Of a stretch of 20,000 nucleotides of DNA, positions 9,203 to 19,468 are shown piece by piece. A model generated the notes under the pieces. The model ran no database searches, was not told the origin of the DNA, and worked only from the letters and a program-made list of their open reading frames with translations. Each line of letters begins with the position of its first letter. Position 1 is the first letter of the stretch. Both the position numbers and the translations under genes were made by a program. The stretch comes from Chromera velia (taxonomy: Eukaryota; Sar; Chromeraceae): assembly GCA_018398765.1 (NCBI GenBank), contig JAHBMJ010000042.1:1-20000 (forward strand), read 5' to 3'.

Positions 9203-12200
9203 ATGATGCACTCAAGCGGGCAGCCGGCAGCACCACGCCCGGCAAGGCAAAGCGGGTTGGGGTCACGGAACGACATGAACACTTCAGCAACTTGCAAGAG
9301 AAGTGTAGCCAGTTTCGGTGTCTGCGGTGACTCTACCAACCTCCAACTGTCAACGAGTGCTGAAAGCATGTCATCGTTTGACAGCGACCAACCGCCCCGA
9401 TCAATAGAGGTCATTCCAGCAGGGAAAAGCTTGGAGGATTACTTCTCTCTCGGCCCTCCTCTTCAAGTGTGCAAACCTGGATCTACTCGGCCAGTGCTCA
9501 TGGAGGTCAGACTTTTGGTACGGGTTCCAGCCTTTCCTCCGCGTTTCTCTTCAGTGATGGATGCCTGCGCGTACCTTTCTTCCCCACAGTACCCTCCTTA
9601 CAGCACACTCATAGAGGACACCTGAGCGCATGGAAGCACACGAAACCCGCATCCGTCCATGCACGTCCGATCGCACTGCACGCATGTCCCACCTATACCA
9701 GCCGCGCAACAACCTTCATAGATGCGCATAGATGCCAGACTTTAACCCCCTTTTCCCATGGAGAACACTGCAATTCTTTTGAGAAGCAGGATTGGTGCAG
9801 TTTCAGGGCGACACGGACGTTTTTTTGAGTGCCTCCCGTTTACGCTCTGTATGTGAATCCAAACTCGTATCCCTCTTACATGAGGGCACGGTCTGTCTTC
9901 CTCCAGCTTTTCCCTCCCTTTCCCTCTCTACCCGGTGTGAGTGTGCGTGCGCACGTCGGCATACCTGCTTGTCCTCTCTGCTTGCAGGTTGTCGACAGAG
10001 AGAATGGGGCCACTTACATCGCGAAGATAATCAAGAAGGAGAGAATACCTCGCTGTTCCGGAGGAGAAAGGTAGGCAGGCAGGCAGTGTCTGGAGAGATG
10101 AGGGAACAAGGCAGGCAGGGAAGGAGGCAAAAAAGGAAGGGGAGAAAGCCAGTCTACTTCCATATTCAGTGAACCAGCCTGTCCGACCCTGCGGATGTGA
10201 AGCCTTCAGAAGAGAAGAGAAAGGGGGGGCAGACAGGCTGGGTGGATAATTTTTGCAGTCCAAAGCATTCCTACATGCGCTCTACCGCTTTGCTTACCTT
10301 CTCTGTTGTGACGGGCCTGAATGGGCGAGATTTGTGCAATCCATTCTTCTCCATGTGGCTCCTTCCACCTTCGTCTCAAACTTTCCTCTCTATTCTTGGT
10401 CAAAGCGCTGCATAGATATAGACGTGTGCATCAGTTTGCAGGGCTTCTCTCTTCTCTGAGCCTTCTCTTGAGTTCATTTCACTGCATGCTCGTTTTTCTT
10501 TTCTTGTGTCCCTCTTCCATCGAACACCCCCTTTCGACATTTTCGGGTCTCCGCCGGCGTAGCGATTGACACACACGTCAAGGCTCCCTTCCCCTCTTGC
10601 TGCTCACACTTTCTCATCCTCCTCCTTCTTCTGCTTGTGCTTGTTTCTGCAGTCTCTGGCGTCGCCTTCTCACTGTTCTCTTGTGCCTTCCTGAGCACCG
10701 AAATGTGATGACTGTAGACCGGGTGTTTGAGACCAACGATGCCTACTGCATTCTGTCGGAGAAACTGATGGTGGGTGGGTAAGCCTGAGAGAGAAGAACG
10801 AAAGAGAGAAAGAAGTTCGGCACAGAAAGGAAGGGTCGAGAAGAAAAGTGACAGCGGTTCTCTTGTTTGCTAGGCGGGATTCGTTTCTTGCATTCTGTTT
10901 GACTTTCCTTTCTTGTTTTGACTGTTCTTTCCATACAATTCGTTTCTGCCTCACGCGTTGTCGTCTTTCTTCTATTCTTGGTTGTGTGATTCTTTCAGGG
11001 CGGTGAGCTCTTCAACTTTCTTTTGACGGAGAGGGCAGTACCAGAGGAAACCTGCAAGCACATCATGCGACAGATTTTCCGGTCTGTAGGGCACTTACAC
11101 CAGAATCACCTGATCCATCGAGACGTGAAACCAGAAAATCTGGTCTTTCGGTACGCTCGTGACTCCGTGAGGGCCATGGCGGGACCGGGAGGCCAATTTG
11201 AAGGTCTCGATTCTGGAGCGCTGAACGCAGTGCAACACGAACTTGTACTCATCGACTTTGATACCTGTAGGATGACCGACATCGAGTCAGTCAGTCAGTG
11301 AGCCAGGCTTGTGTGTTTGACAGCTGGATGATCTCCCTCAACAGGGATGCTGTCAGATTCATTCTGTGTGTGTGTGCTTGCTCGCTCTCAGCTGTCACTC
11401 TCCAGTTTCGTATCTGTTCTGCAGTGTTGCCTCTTCGTCTTCCTCAATAGCTTTTAGCAGTGCCACGATTTCGATTTGTCGACCAGGTACAAGTTTCACC
11501 TGAACCGCAACAGAAAAGTCCCCTCTGTCCCGCAGCATCGAGTCTCTCCCTGCTCTTGCATGGATGTTTTTCTCTTCTCTTCTCTTTTCTTCTCCGGGTT
11601 CCTTTTGAAGTGCTCAATTGATATCATGCGGCACACTGATTCCCCCCATAACGGTGCCATGTATGATTGTTCAGGTTTTCGATGTACAACGACGTGACGG
11701 ACGGGAGACGGCGGCTGGTCGGGACGTACGGGTACCTTGCACCTGAAATCTTGAGGGGTCAGGAGGTCACCCTGGCTGCTGACATGTGGTCCATCGGGGT
11801 CATCCTCTTCATCCTCATGACGGTCAGTCAGTCAGTCAGTCAGTCAGGCAGGCAGTGAACGCCTCACTCCTGCAACGGTACGACGAATTGAAGAACGGCA
11901 GAAACGGCATCAAGAAAGGGAAATCGTCCTGGCCTTCTTTTCTCTTCCAATAGTCTCCCCTCCCTCCCTTTGTTGTGTTTCTTTCTTTCCGCTCTACCTG
12001 CCCTCAAACCTCTCCCTGCCTCTCATGTTCTGTCCTTTCTACCGCTCTTTGCTCTCTTCGCCCAAGTTTCCTTCTGCCCTTCCTGTTCAGTTGGCATCAT
12101 TTCGGTCATTGTAAAGGGAATGCTGTGCTCTCTCGTGTTGTATGTGACTCATTCTTTGTGCCTCTTGCCTTTCTGTCTGGCTTTCTCTCTCCAATCCAAC

Positions 12201-15200
12201 TCAGGGCGTTCCGCCGCTTCCGATGGACAAAATGAGGAGCGGAAGGGAGTCTCTCGAAGTGCACCAAGCCATGGAGGAGAAGGGGGTCAGTCAGTTAGTT
12301 AGTCAGTAGGTCAGTTTGTCAGTCAGTCAGTCGAAACGTCTGTTACAGCTTCTTACAACTCAATTTTCATTCGGAGATGTCGTCTTGGACCCATGTACGG
12401 GGTCTTCACTGCAATTGCTTCTCAGCATTTGCTTGGAAGACAGACAGCTAGTCGTCTTGTTTTTCTACTTTCTTTACACTCAGCAAGAGCAGAAGGAGGC
12501 TCTACAAAATGAATCCAGACAGCTCGTCTATTGTGTCATGCCTCTGTTCTGACTAAGCTACTCAAACGAATGAATGAATGAATGAATGAATGAATTGATT
12601 GAATGAATGAATGAATGAATGAAAGGATGAATGAATTGAATGAATGAATGAAAGAATGAATGAGTTGAATGAAAGAATGAATGAATGAAAGAATGAATGA
12701 ATTGAATGAAAGCATGAATGTTGAATGAATGAATGAATGAATGAATGAATGAATGAATGGAATGAATGAATGAATGAATGAATGAAAGAATGAATGAATT
12801 GAATGAAAGAATGAATGAATGAAAGAATGAATGAATTGAATGAAAGCATGAATGTTGAATGAATGAATGAATGAATGAATGAATGAATGAATTGAATGAA
12901 TGAATGCAGATTAACTTCGACGTCCCTCCACTCCCCACGTTCCCGAAAGCTCAGGACTTGTGCAGACGGCTTCTTGTGTGGGCACCTGAACACAGAATGG
13001 AGTCCTGTGCTAGATGCTTGGAACATGCATGGTGGGTAGGTGGGTGGGTGGCTGTTGTCGCCGTCTCCCTTCTCTCCGCTTCTTTCCGTGGTAACATGCT
13101 GAGATTTTTTTTTTTTTTATTCTTCTTCATTATTTTTTGAAACCCAGTTTCTTTTTGCCTGCTTCTGGATATCCATTGGCGCTCGTTTCTCTCTTCTTTT
13201 TCAATTCGGTCTCCTTCTGCAGACTCTGTCAATGCTCTGTTCCTTTCACCTTGCCGGACTTTTTGACCCTCTGATTTCTTCCCTGCTGCCCAACTTGACT
13301 GTCTTCCTGTGTTTGCGTCCACTTTGCAATTTTTATCTCCGCCGTCTCTCTCTGCACACCCATTGATGCGCTCCATCTATCAAACAACCAACAAACCATC
13401 TGTCCATCCTTCTCCTGAATTCTGAGTGCAGGCTGACAGAGGTACCAGAGCCCCTGCTGCCAGAGCTGATCCGAATCCGATCAGGAGGCCCACGGTACCA
13501 CCACCAGCCAGCAGCGGTGCACCCAACCCACCACCCTACTCAAATGCAGCAACACACAGCAGGGTTCTCCCAAAGGCTGTCTGCAAGTGGAAGCAGCAGA
13601 CACAGCCAGAGCCAGAGCCCGACCAGCGCTGCACACACGTCTTCAGGGACATTCCCGAATTTCATTCTGAATACTTCTTCCAAACAACAGAACCAACAAC
13701 CAGGCCACAATTTGCGTACTGGACAAACAAATTCAACCCAGGCTTCCCCGACAGCCGGAGACGGGATGATGGGGGGCGACCCAGGTCTTGCGTGTTCCAC
13801 CCCCACGTCTTCTTCCTCAGGGACACCGGGGGGACGCCATGGGGGGGGATCTTCACGTTCGTCTCATCATCCTATGAACTTCTATTCTTCGGCTTCACAT
13901 AATCATAGTCCGGGCTTTCATCTCTCGTCTGGTGCAGGGGGGGGGGTTCATGGAGGTTCTCAGGGGCTCTCGACGTCATCGCAGTCAAGCCCGACACACC
14001 CAAGATTAACCGCCTCACGCTCACGGCAACGAGCTGCTGCTTCGCTTTTGGGTCTGTCAGGGAACTCCTCCTCCTCCACTCAGCAGCAGAAGGGGGATCG
14101 AAGTTCTCAAGGAGGGTGGGGATCTTCTCACACCTCTCCTGGGGGACATTCCCACCACCATCAGTCAACCCAGCTTCAGCAATCAGCAGGTGGGGGGTCC
14201 TCACAGGTTGTTCAGAGCAATCACCCCCACCTAGCGTTGATCTCGGACGTTTACCATTCACGCACACCGCCACCCGCTGAAGAGGACAGCGACGTGGTCA
14301 TGGAGGCAGCGTCTCCCACAGTCCCTGTGCCTGCCTCTCGCAGGGAGAGGGAAAGGGAAAGACCACTGGGGAGCAGTGCTGCAGATCCATCAGGTGAGTG
14401 TCTGTATGTTTCTTTTTTTTTTCTTCTTTTTTTTTTTGGTGCAGATCCATCAGGTGAGTGTCTGTATGTGTGTCTGTCCGGTTGATTCTCTTGACTGTCT
14501 TTTTTGCTTGGGTCATTTCAGTTTTCCCCTCCCTGTCCACGAAATCAAGGCTTGATGGACACGGACGAGACGCAGCGAAGTGATTAGCTTGCTGAGAAAG
14601 ACGCGCATGATTTCTTTTATTTATTCGTTATGACCGCGCACTGCTTGTATACGCACTTCTAGAAGGAGCCCGCGAAAGATCGGCACCACACACAAACACA
14701 CACATGAGCATACGTCCTATCCTCTTCCGTCGCTGTTTTTCTCTCTGATTCTCTTCTGCCTTTCGTTTCCTTCTTTTTTTCTTTCTTTCTTTTTTTCTTT
14801 CTTTCTTTCTTTTTTATTCTTTCTTTCCTCTTTTCTTTCTTTCCTCTTTTGTTTGTTTGTTTGTTTGTTTGTTTGTTTCTTTCTTTCTTTCTCTCTTTCT
14901 TTCTTTCTCTCTACAGGTATTCCAGGACCCAACGCCTTCCACCCGCACGCCCATCTTCCTTCAGGCCTGACTACTTTCCAGAGAGAGAGAAATGCAATGA
15001 CGCAGCCGCCATTCCAGCAACAGCAGCAGGGGGGGGCGGCACAAAGTGCGGCGATCTTTGCCCATTCGGGGCTTGGGGGGCATGCATCTGCCGTCGGTCA
15101 GCAGACTGCTTCTTCAGCTCCCCCCCTCTCGTCGCTGTCTTCTAGCTTCACTGGGCGTCTCGCAGGACACCCGGGGGCTTCTGCTGCTGATGACCGCGTC

Positions 15201-15401
15201 CCCATGACGGATGTGGGTGATTGCGGTGGGAGTGGGGGAGGAGGGGGAACGGGGAGTGGGGGGGTTGGACGGTGTATGAGTGCGCTGTCTCGGATTCTGC
15301 CTTCCTCTCCGGGGAGGGACCGCGACAGAGACAGCAGAGACAGGGACAGAGGACTATTGCAAGACGTTGGAGTCAGTCGCTTTGCTTTTACGCTGATCTG
15401 A
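9203..15401 (+). CDS. CAMK-like protein kinase with DFD motif, 10 exons
   Basis: Exons: 9203-9466, 9511-9570, 9988-10070, 10653-10770, 10999-11285, 11675-11822, 12205-12285, 12910-13031, 13432-14393 and 14917-15401 (TGA). They total 2610 nt (869 residues), with phases matching at every junction. ATG 9203 is the first ATG after an in-frame stop at 9080. Residues about 80-391 form the kinase domain: glycine loop FGTGSS (90-95), lysine K121 (YIAKIIKKE), hinge region SEKLM with GGELF, HRDVKPEN (215-222), DFD (261-263), GTYGYLAPE (287-295), DMWSIG (307-312) and a terminal LEHAWL. DFD replaces DFG. The alpha-C glutamate position is Leu (near 142). About 27 extra residues lie between KPEN and DFD. 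The tail (392-869) is Ser/Gln/His/Gly-rich with no EF-hand seen, so direct calcium control is not supported. Boundaries of exon 2 are the least certain: intron 1 is only 44 bp, and donor GTACCT adds seven residues to the glycine-loop region. The 3' end may be spliced further at 15372. Confidence 0.87.
10071..10085 (+). repeat. Short (GGCA)n run at the intron 3 donor
   Basis: The donor GTAGGC begins a GTAGGCAGGCAGGCAGT run, so the 5' splice site is the first unit of a short tetranucleotide array. Confidence 0.75.
11286..11301 (+). repeat. (GTCA)n array starting at the intron 5 donor
   Basis: Three GTCA units followed by GTGAG. The phase fixes the true donor at the first GTCAGT (11286), giving Glu271 across the junction. 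Confidence 0.8.
11823..11858 (+). repeat. (GTCA)n array starting at the intron 6 donor
   Basis: Six GTCA units or close, then GGCA units, beginning exactly at the last base of the ILMT exon. The intron phase is 0, and translation into the array reads SQSQ and then meets a stop. Confidence 0.85.
12286..12334 (+). repeat. Degenerate (GTCA/GTTA)n array at the intron 7 donor
   Basis: About 49 bp of GTCA, GTTA, GTAG and GTTT units starting at the donor that follows MEEKG. Several later units could serve as cryptic donors. Confidence 0.85.
12568..12907 (+). repeat. (GAAT)n array with 134-bp higher-order repeat
   Basis: About 340 bp of GAAT units in kinase intron 7, ending in AATGCAG, which is the exon 8 acceptor. 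Variant units recur in order: the block GAAAGCATGAATGTTGAATG appears at about 12708 and again 134 bp later, preceded in both by the same variant order (GAAAGAATGAATGAATTGAA). The array has therefore been duplicated in segments. The long Phe/Ile/His/Ser frames on the minus strand are repeat translations. Confidence 0.92.
14380..14469 (+). repeat. Duplicated 30-bp segment carrying a splice donor
   Basis: The 30-bp block TGCAGATCCATCAGGTGAGT plus TCTGTATGT (with a G between) occurs at 14380-14409 and 14440-14469, identical in both. Each includes the donor CAG|GTGAGT. The 30 bp between them are almost pure T/C, ending GGTGCAG. This makes a potential 51-nt intron (14394-14444) and a 9-nt microexon (14445-14453, ATCCATCAG). 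Both are multiples of three, so skipping, inclusion and retention all keep the kinase frame. Confidence 0.85.
14771..14916 (+). repeat. (TTTC)n and (TTTG)n arrays before the last kinase exon
   Basis: TTTC-rich and TTTG-rich arrays run to the acceptor CTCTACAG at 14916. They make a very long pyrimidine tract for exon 10. Phe/Leu-rich and Lys-rich frames over them are artefacts. Confidence 0.9.
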
Positions 15402-15563
15402 GTCTTTCTGGTCCGAAATTTAGATTGCGGGGCGTCTAGAACGAAAAGTCCGTTTAAGATGCGATAGTCTGGAACTTCGGCATAATCCTTCCACTTTTGT
15501 GCGTTCAGTCTTGTGAGTGCACACCGCCTCTCTCTCTCTCTCCTTCCACATCTATCTCCCCCT

Positions 15564-15594
<31 letters not shown>

Positions 15595-15686
15595 GCTGCA
15601 TGTGTGTGTGTGTGTGTGTGTGGCTGCATGTGTGTTTGTGTATGCAGAAGTTGGCGTATCCACGACACAGACAACACAGAGTGTAA
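15372..15686 (+). other. Possible extra 3' intron and exon of the kinase gene
   Basis: A GTCAGT donor lies at 15372 in phase 0, ten codons before the stop at 15399-15401. An acceptor TATGCAG at 15647, after a (TG)n tract, would add 12 codons and a TAA at 15684-15686. A second donor reading (CA|GTCGCT at 15376, phase 1) would open a much longer polar tail running to 16093. The sequence cannot decide between these ends. Confidence 0.35.
15567..15640. repeat. (TG)n microsatellite in two blocks
   Basis: Two (TG)n blocks (15567-15594 and 15601-15622), each followed by GCTGCATG, then TGTGTTTGTG. It may lie in a 3' intron or the 3' untranslated region of the kinase gene. Confidence 0.92.
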
Positions 15687-18340
15687 AGAAATCGTCGGAG
15701 CAAGAAGGGAGGGAGGGGGGCAAACCGGCTGGTGGGTACATGGGTCAACGATCGGGAGAGAGTTATTCTTTTTGCGGGGGAGGTGCGAACAGAAGGAAAG
15801 AGAAAAACGGATTTCAATCCAAAAAACAAGGAAGCCAGGCACAGCTGGGCACATCTGACAGGTCATTCAAAGAAACGTGTCCATCACAAACAGCATTTAC
15901 ACGAGAGAAAAAGTACGCGACGAGGGCAAAAAGACTGACACTCAGTTCAGAGAAAAGATGTCATTGTGCCATTGGAGGAGGGAGAGTCGAGCAGAATACA
16001 TTGTTCAGCAATTCAGCAGTGAAGAGGAGCAGAGAGAGGAAACTCGCTGCACTGAAGAAGCAGAAGGACATACAAGCTCAACCGTTTCATTGATGCATCG
16101 GTGCACGTCTTTTCTCTCCTTCGCCCTCTTTTCCTCCAATTCGTTGAGCAAAAACAAACAATGGACATGTCCGTGAGTCGTCCCCTTTGAATTTCTTGCC
16201 TCTACTTGCCGGAAGTCCGTTTTTTCTCAAGGCAATTAATTTCCCTCCCACGACAACAAAAAGAACGTCTCCCTTTTCAAAGCGATTGAGGCCCTGTCTC
16301 CTCTCCTGCCTCCCTCGCGCTGTCTCTCTCTCTCTCTCTGTGTTGTCTGCGTCCTTTCCCTAGAATATGACTGAGTTTTTTTTTCGTCTTGACAAAAATC
16401 ATTTTCGGGATTGGATATGCACTCCACCTTTCTTCTCGTCTTGACTGTCTCGTCTTGTACCTCCGTACAGAAATTCGAATGTTGCAAAGAAGGACAGACT
16501 TTCCCTTCTAATTCAATCAATCGGGGTGCTATGCTGTAGCATCAGGGGAGGGTGCAGGGGGGGGGAACGTATGTTAGTAGAGGGTGCACAAAGGGATGAT
16601 AGGGCAAGATCAATCTGGCCGACAGGGGCGGACGGGAATGGGAGACCAAAATGTTTGAAGGCGGGAGCTGGCTTTTGGGTGCGTCTGATCTGTTTCTTTT
16701 GTTCTCCGACTGTCTGTCTGCACAGGTAGAAAGGAAAATCTGTCAGACAGAAAGCCTCTTTCTTTCTTTCCATCTACCGCGTGTGTGTCATGCAACCTCA
16801 TCGGAAAGCGAAATTTTCAAAAACCCAAACGTACTACACGTCAATGTCATAATGTTCAAACAACCACAAGATGACACGGAGGGAGAACGTGAGGGGAGGG
16901 AGAAAGAAAAAGGGAGCGAGAGAGAGAGAGCACAAAGGGTCTTGGAATGCAGGTGAAATGTACAAGAAAGGCCTCCTGAAATGTCATTGCAGGGCAGTAG
17001 CAAGAGATAGTGCAGGAGGGGATGAAGGAAAAGATCGCAGGTCACACACACGATCTTGCACGAACGCCGGAGCTTTTGTGGCGAACCTCTGTGTGTGTTT
17101 TCATTTTCTTCGATCGATCAGTCCCGTTCTTCTACGGGTCTGTTTTAAACTCTTTCTGGCTTTTTCACTCTTTTTCTCTTCTCTCTCCCGCTCCCCTTCC
17201 CCTTCTTTCTGGGCGTGTTTGTCTGTGTGTGTATTTGATTTTGTGATGTGATCAAAATAATGCTTGTACTTGATGCCATATGCTTGTTTCGATCTTTTCT
17301 CTTTCCCTTCATGAACCCTTAATGACCTCATCTGAAAAGGAACAACCAAAAAAAGAAAGAAGTGCAAAAGTAATTATCGAAAAATGAATGAAGAAACGAT
17401 AGGAAAGAGATTGATTCAAGGATCATCAAGCAGAAGGGTGCAAGCCTGCTGCCCCTTTACTGCTTGAATCTGAATCTTTCTCTCCGTCAATTCACTCTCA
17501 CTTGAGAGGCACGTGGGGTGGAGTGCTTCACGTACGCATTCAGACAGTAAGTGAAAAGAAATTACGGAAAGGAAACAAAGACTCGCGTCTGCTGTTTACA
17601 TGCAATCAAAAATTCAATCAATCGATCAGCAACCGTCTATCCGTCTCTTTGTCCGCCTCTGGTTCGTCTTCTGTCTATTTGTCTGTCTGTCCCTTTTCAA
17701 CTCAACTCAACTCAACTTCCCCTCTCTGCCTGCCTGCCCCCGATATCCTTCCTGTTGTTTGAAACGTGCACTGTTCAATTGCCCTTTTCGGGCATTTACT
17801 GTGTTGTTTATGTATTCATATGCGGGTGCACGGATCAGTTGTCGTGCTTGTAACTCTTGCCACGTTAGACCTGCAAACGAGCCCTTCGGTAGCAACGAAC
17901 GTTTCTTGATTGATTCGATCCGAATTCATGCATGCGATGTCGTATCGACAGGACAACAAAGAGGTGTGTGGTGTTGTTTGTCTTCATTGTCTTTTGCTCT
18001 CATGCATGGCCATGGTGAAGAAAGAGAAGATTGAAAGAAGGTCATCGTCGTTGGCCAACAAAGTAAGAGGGAAAAAGGGAGTGGGTTGATCCAAGCCCTT
18101 CGAATCCAAAAAGAATGGGCATGGCGATCGAAGAAATCACGAGACAAATTCATGTCCCGAAGATCATCTGTATCCGTCGCACATAGGGACACTTTTTCCG
18201 CTTTCTCTCCCCCCCTTTAAGTACCTGCAGAGGGGGGCCCATTAGAAGGAACGAAAACACAAAAGAACCGAAGAGAAAGAAAAGTTGATTTCCTCTAGCT
18301 CTTGGCCCATGGCTCCTTCAGTAGTCCCTCCGCTTGCCCT

Positions 18341-18365
18341 TCTTTCTTTCTTTCTTTCTTTCTTG

Positions 18366-18396
<31 letters not shown>

Positions 18397-18402
18397 GCTT
18401 TC
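18341..18402. repeat. (CTTT)n microsatellite
   Basis: About 15 TTTC units with two TTGC interruptions. No adjacent splice site can be tied to a known exon. Confidence 0.92.
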
Positions 18403-18933
18403 TGTGTATGTCGTCTTTCGACTTGCGTGCTTCTCCCACCCTCTTTCTATTGAACCAAGCGGACATGCAACCTCCCCCCCCACTCGGCAATTCACCTTCC
18501 TCCCCTTACTCCTGTCTGACCAAGATGTTTAAGCAGACTCAAAAAACGAAAGGATGTAAAAAGAAAGGAGCAACGAAGGAAGACCCGCATTTTTCGCTCT
18601 CAGTTGGTTGGTTGGGCTCTCTCCTCCTCTAGACGTTTCATCCCTCAACAGACACAAAAGAGAAACACACCGACAAGGGAACAATTAAACAGTCTGCATG
18701 TGCCCGTTGCTCGTCTGTTTGTTGATGGGTGTGCGTGAGGATTCGTCTTGTTGCATGCATGCCTCTGGACTGCTTCCGTCTTTGTTCTTGCTCCCTGCCA
18801 GGATCCTGCAAGGAGGGAAAAAACAGGGGCGAGTCATACCACTTCGATCAGACAAACTGAAAGAAGTAGAAAAGTTCACTTCTTAATTCTGCAGATGAAC
18901 ACCAAGAAAGACAAAAACAGAAAGAAAGCTGAA

Positions 18934-18983
18934 CTGAATTCAGACAGACAGACAGACATATAGACAGACAGACCTGAATTCAT
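18934..18983. repeat. (AGAC)n array between CTGAATTCA repeats
   Basis: An (AGAC)n array broken by ATAT is flanked by the 9-bp direct repeat CTGAATTCA (18934 and 18974). Confidence 0.8.
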
Positions 18984-19435
18984 TGAAGCAGAAAAGAATG
19001 GAAAGAATACCTTCCATTCAACCCTGTAGAGCACTCTGTTCTTTTCTTTTTGCGATGGTGCTTATGAGAAGCTCAGCAGGCTGGAGGGAAGGGACGGATC
19101 TGCGGATGTATGCTGATGGCTGCACAGATGAAAAGGAGAGATCATCAGGGGATCATCAAAGGAAGAATCCCTCCCCCCGGTCAACCTTCCGCCGGCAGGT
19201 TTTCAGCTCCTTCCGTTCACACACATTGGCATTGAGATGCAACTGACTCAGTGAGTTGTCGATCTAGCGGTCGGCATGAGACATGTAAGACAGAATCCAT
19301 GAAAGGCCCGGGATGATTCGTCAGTTTTTGATTTTTTCTTCTCCCTTGACCAATCTTTTTCTTTTGATCTGGTCACGGAACCAAAGAAGAGGGATGACGT
19401 CGGGTTGATTTTGAGTCTGCAGCAAAAACTGAGAG

Positions 19436-19468
19436 AGAAAGAGAGAGAAAGAGAGGGAGAGAGAGGGA
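19436..19468. repeat. (GA)n-rich purine tract
   Basis: GAGAGAAAGAGAGAAAGAGA-type tract with GGGA units. Simple repeat only. Confidence 0.8.

Noticed and set aside
10771-10779. Strong-looking donor GTAAGC at 10779 for kinase exon 4
   Set aside because: It would put the next exon (GGELFNFLL) out of frame and into a stop. The donor at 10771 keeps phase.
4741-12334. Spaced repeats that might suggest a CRISPR array
   Set aside because: The repeats are contiguous 4-bp microsatellites without spacers, and the genes are spliced eukaryotic genes.
12558-13026. Long minus-strand frames rich in Phe-Ile-His-Ser
   Set aside because: They are translations of the (GAAT)n array in kinase intron 7. The plus strand here carries a kinase exon with matching phases.
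13540-14273. Minus-strand open frames opposite the kinase tail
   Set aside because: They mirror the low-complexity Ser/Gln/Gly exon 9, which is supported by splice phase on the plus strand.
15098-15829. 243-codon minus-strand frame with a His/Thr-rich block
   Set aside because: It spans the last kinase exon and the (TG)n array; the composition is explained by both and no domain is seen.
18090-18112. TTCGAATCC resembling a tRNA T-loop
   Set aside because: No acceptor, D or anticodon stem could be paired around it.
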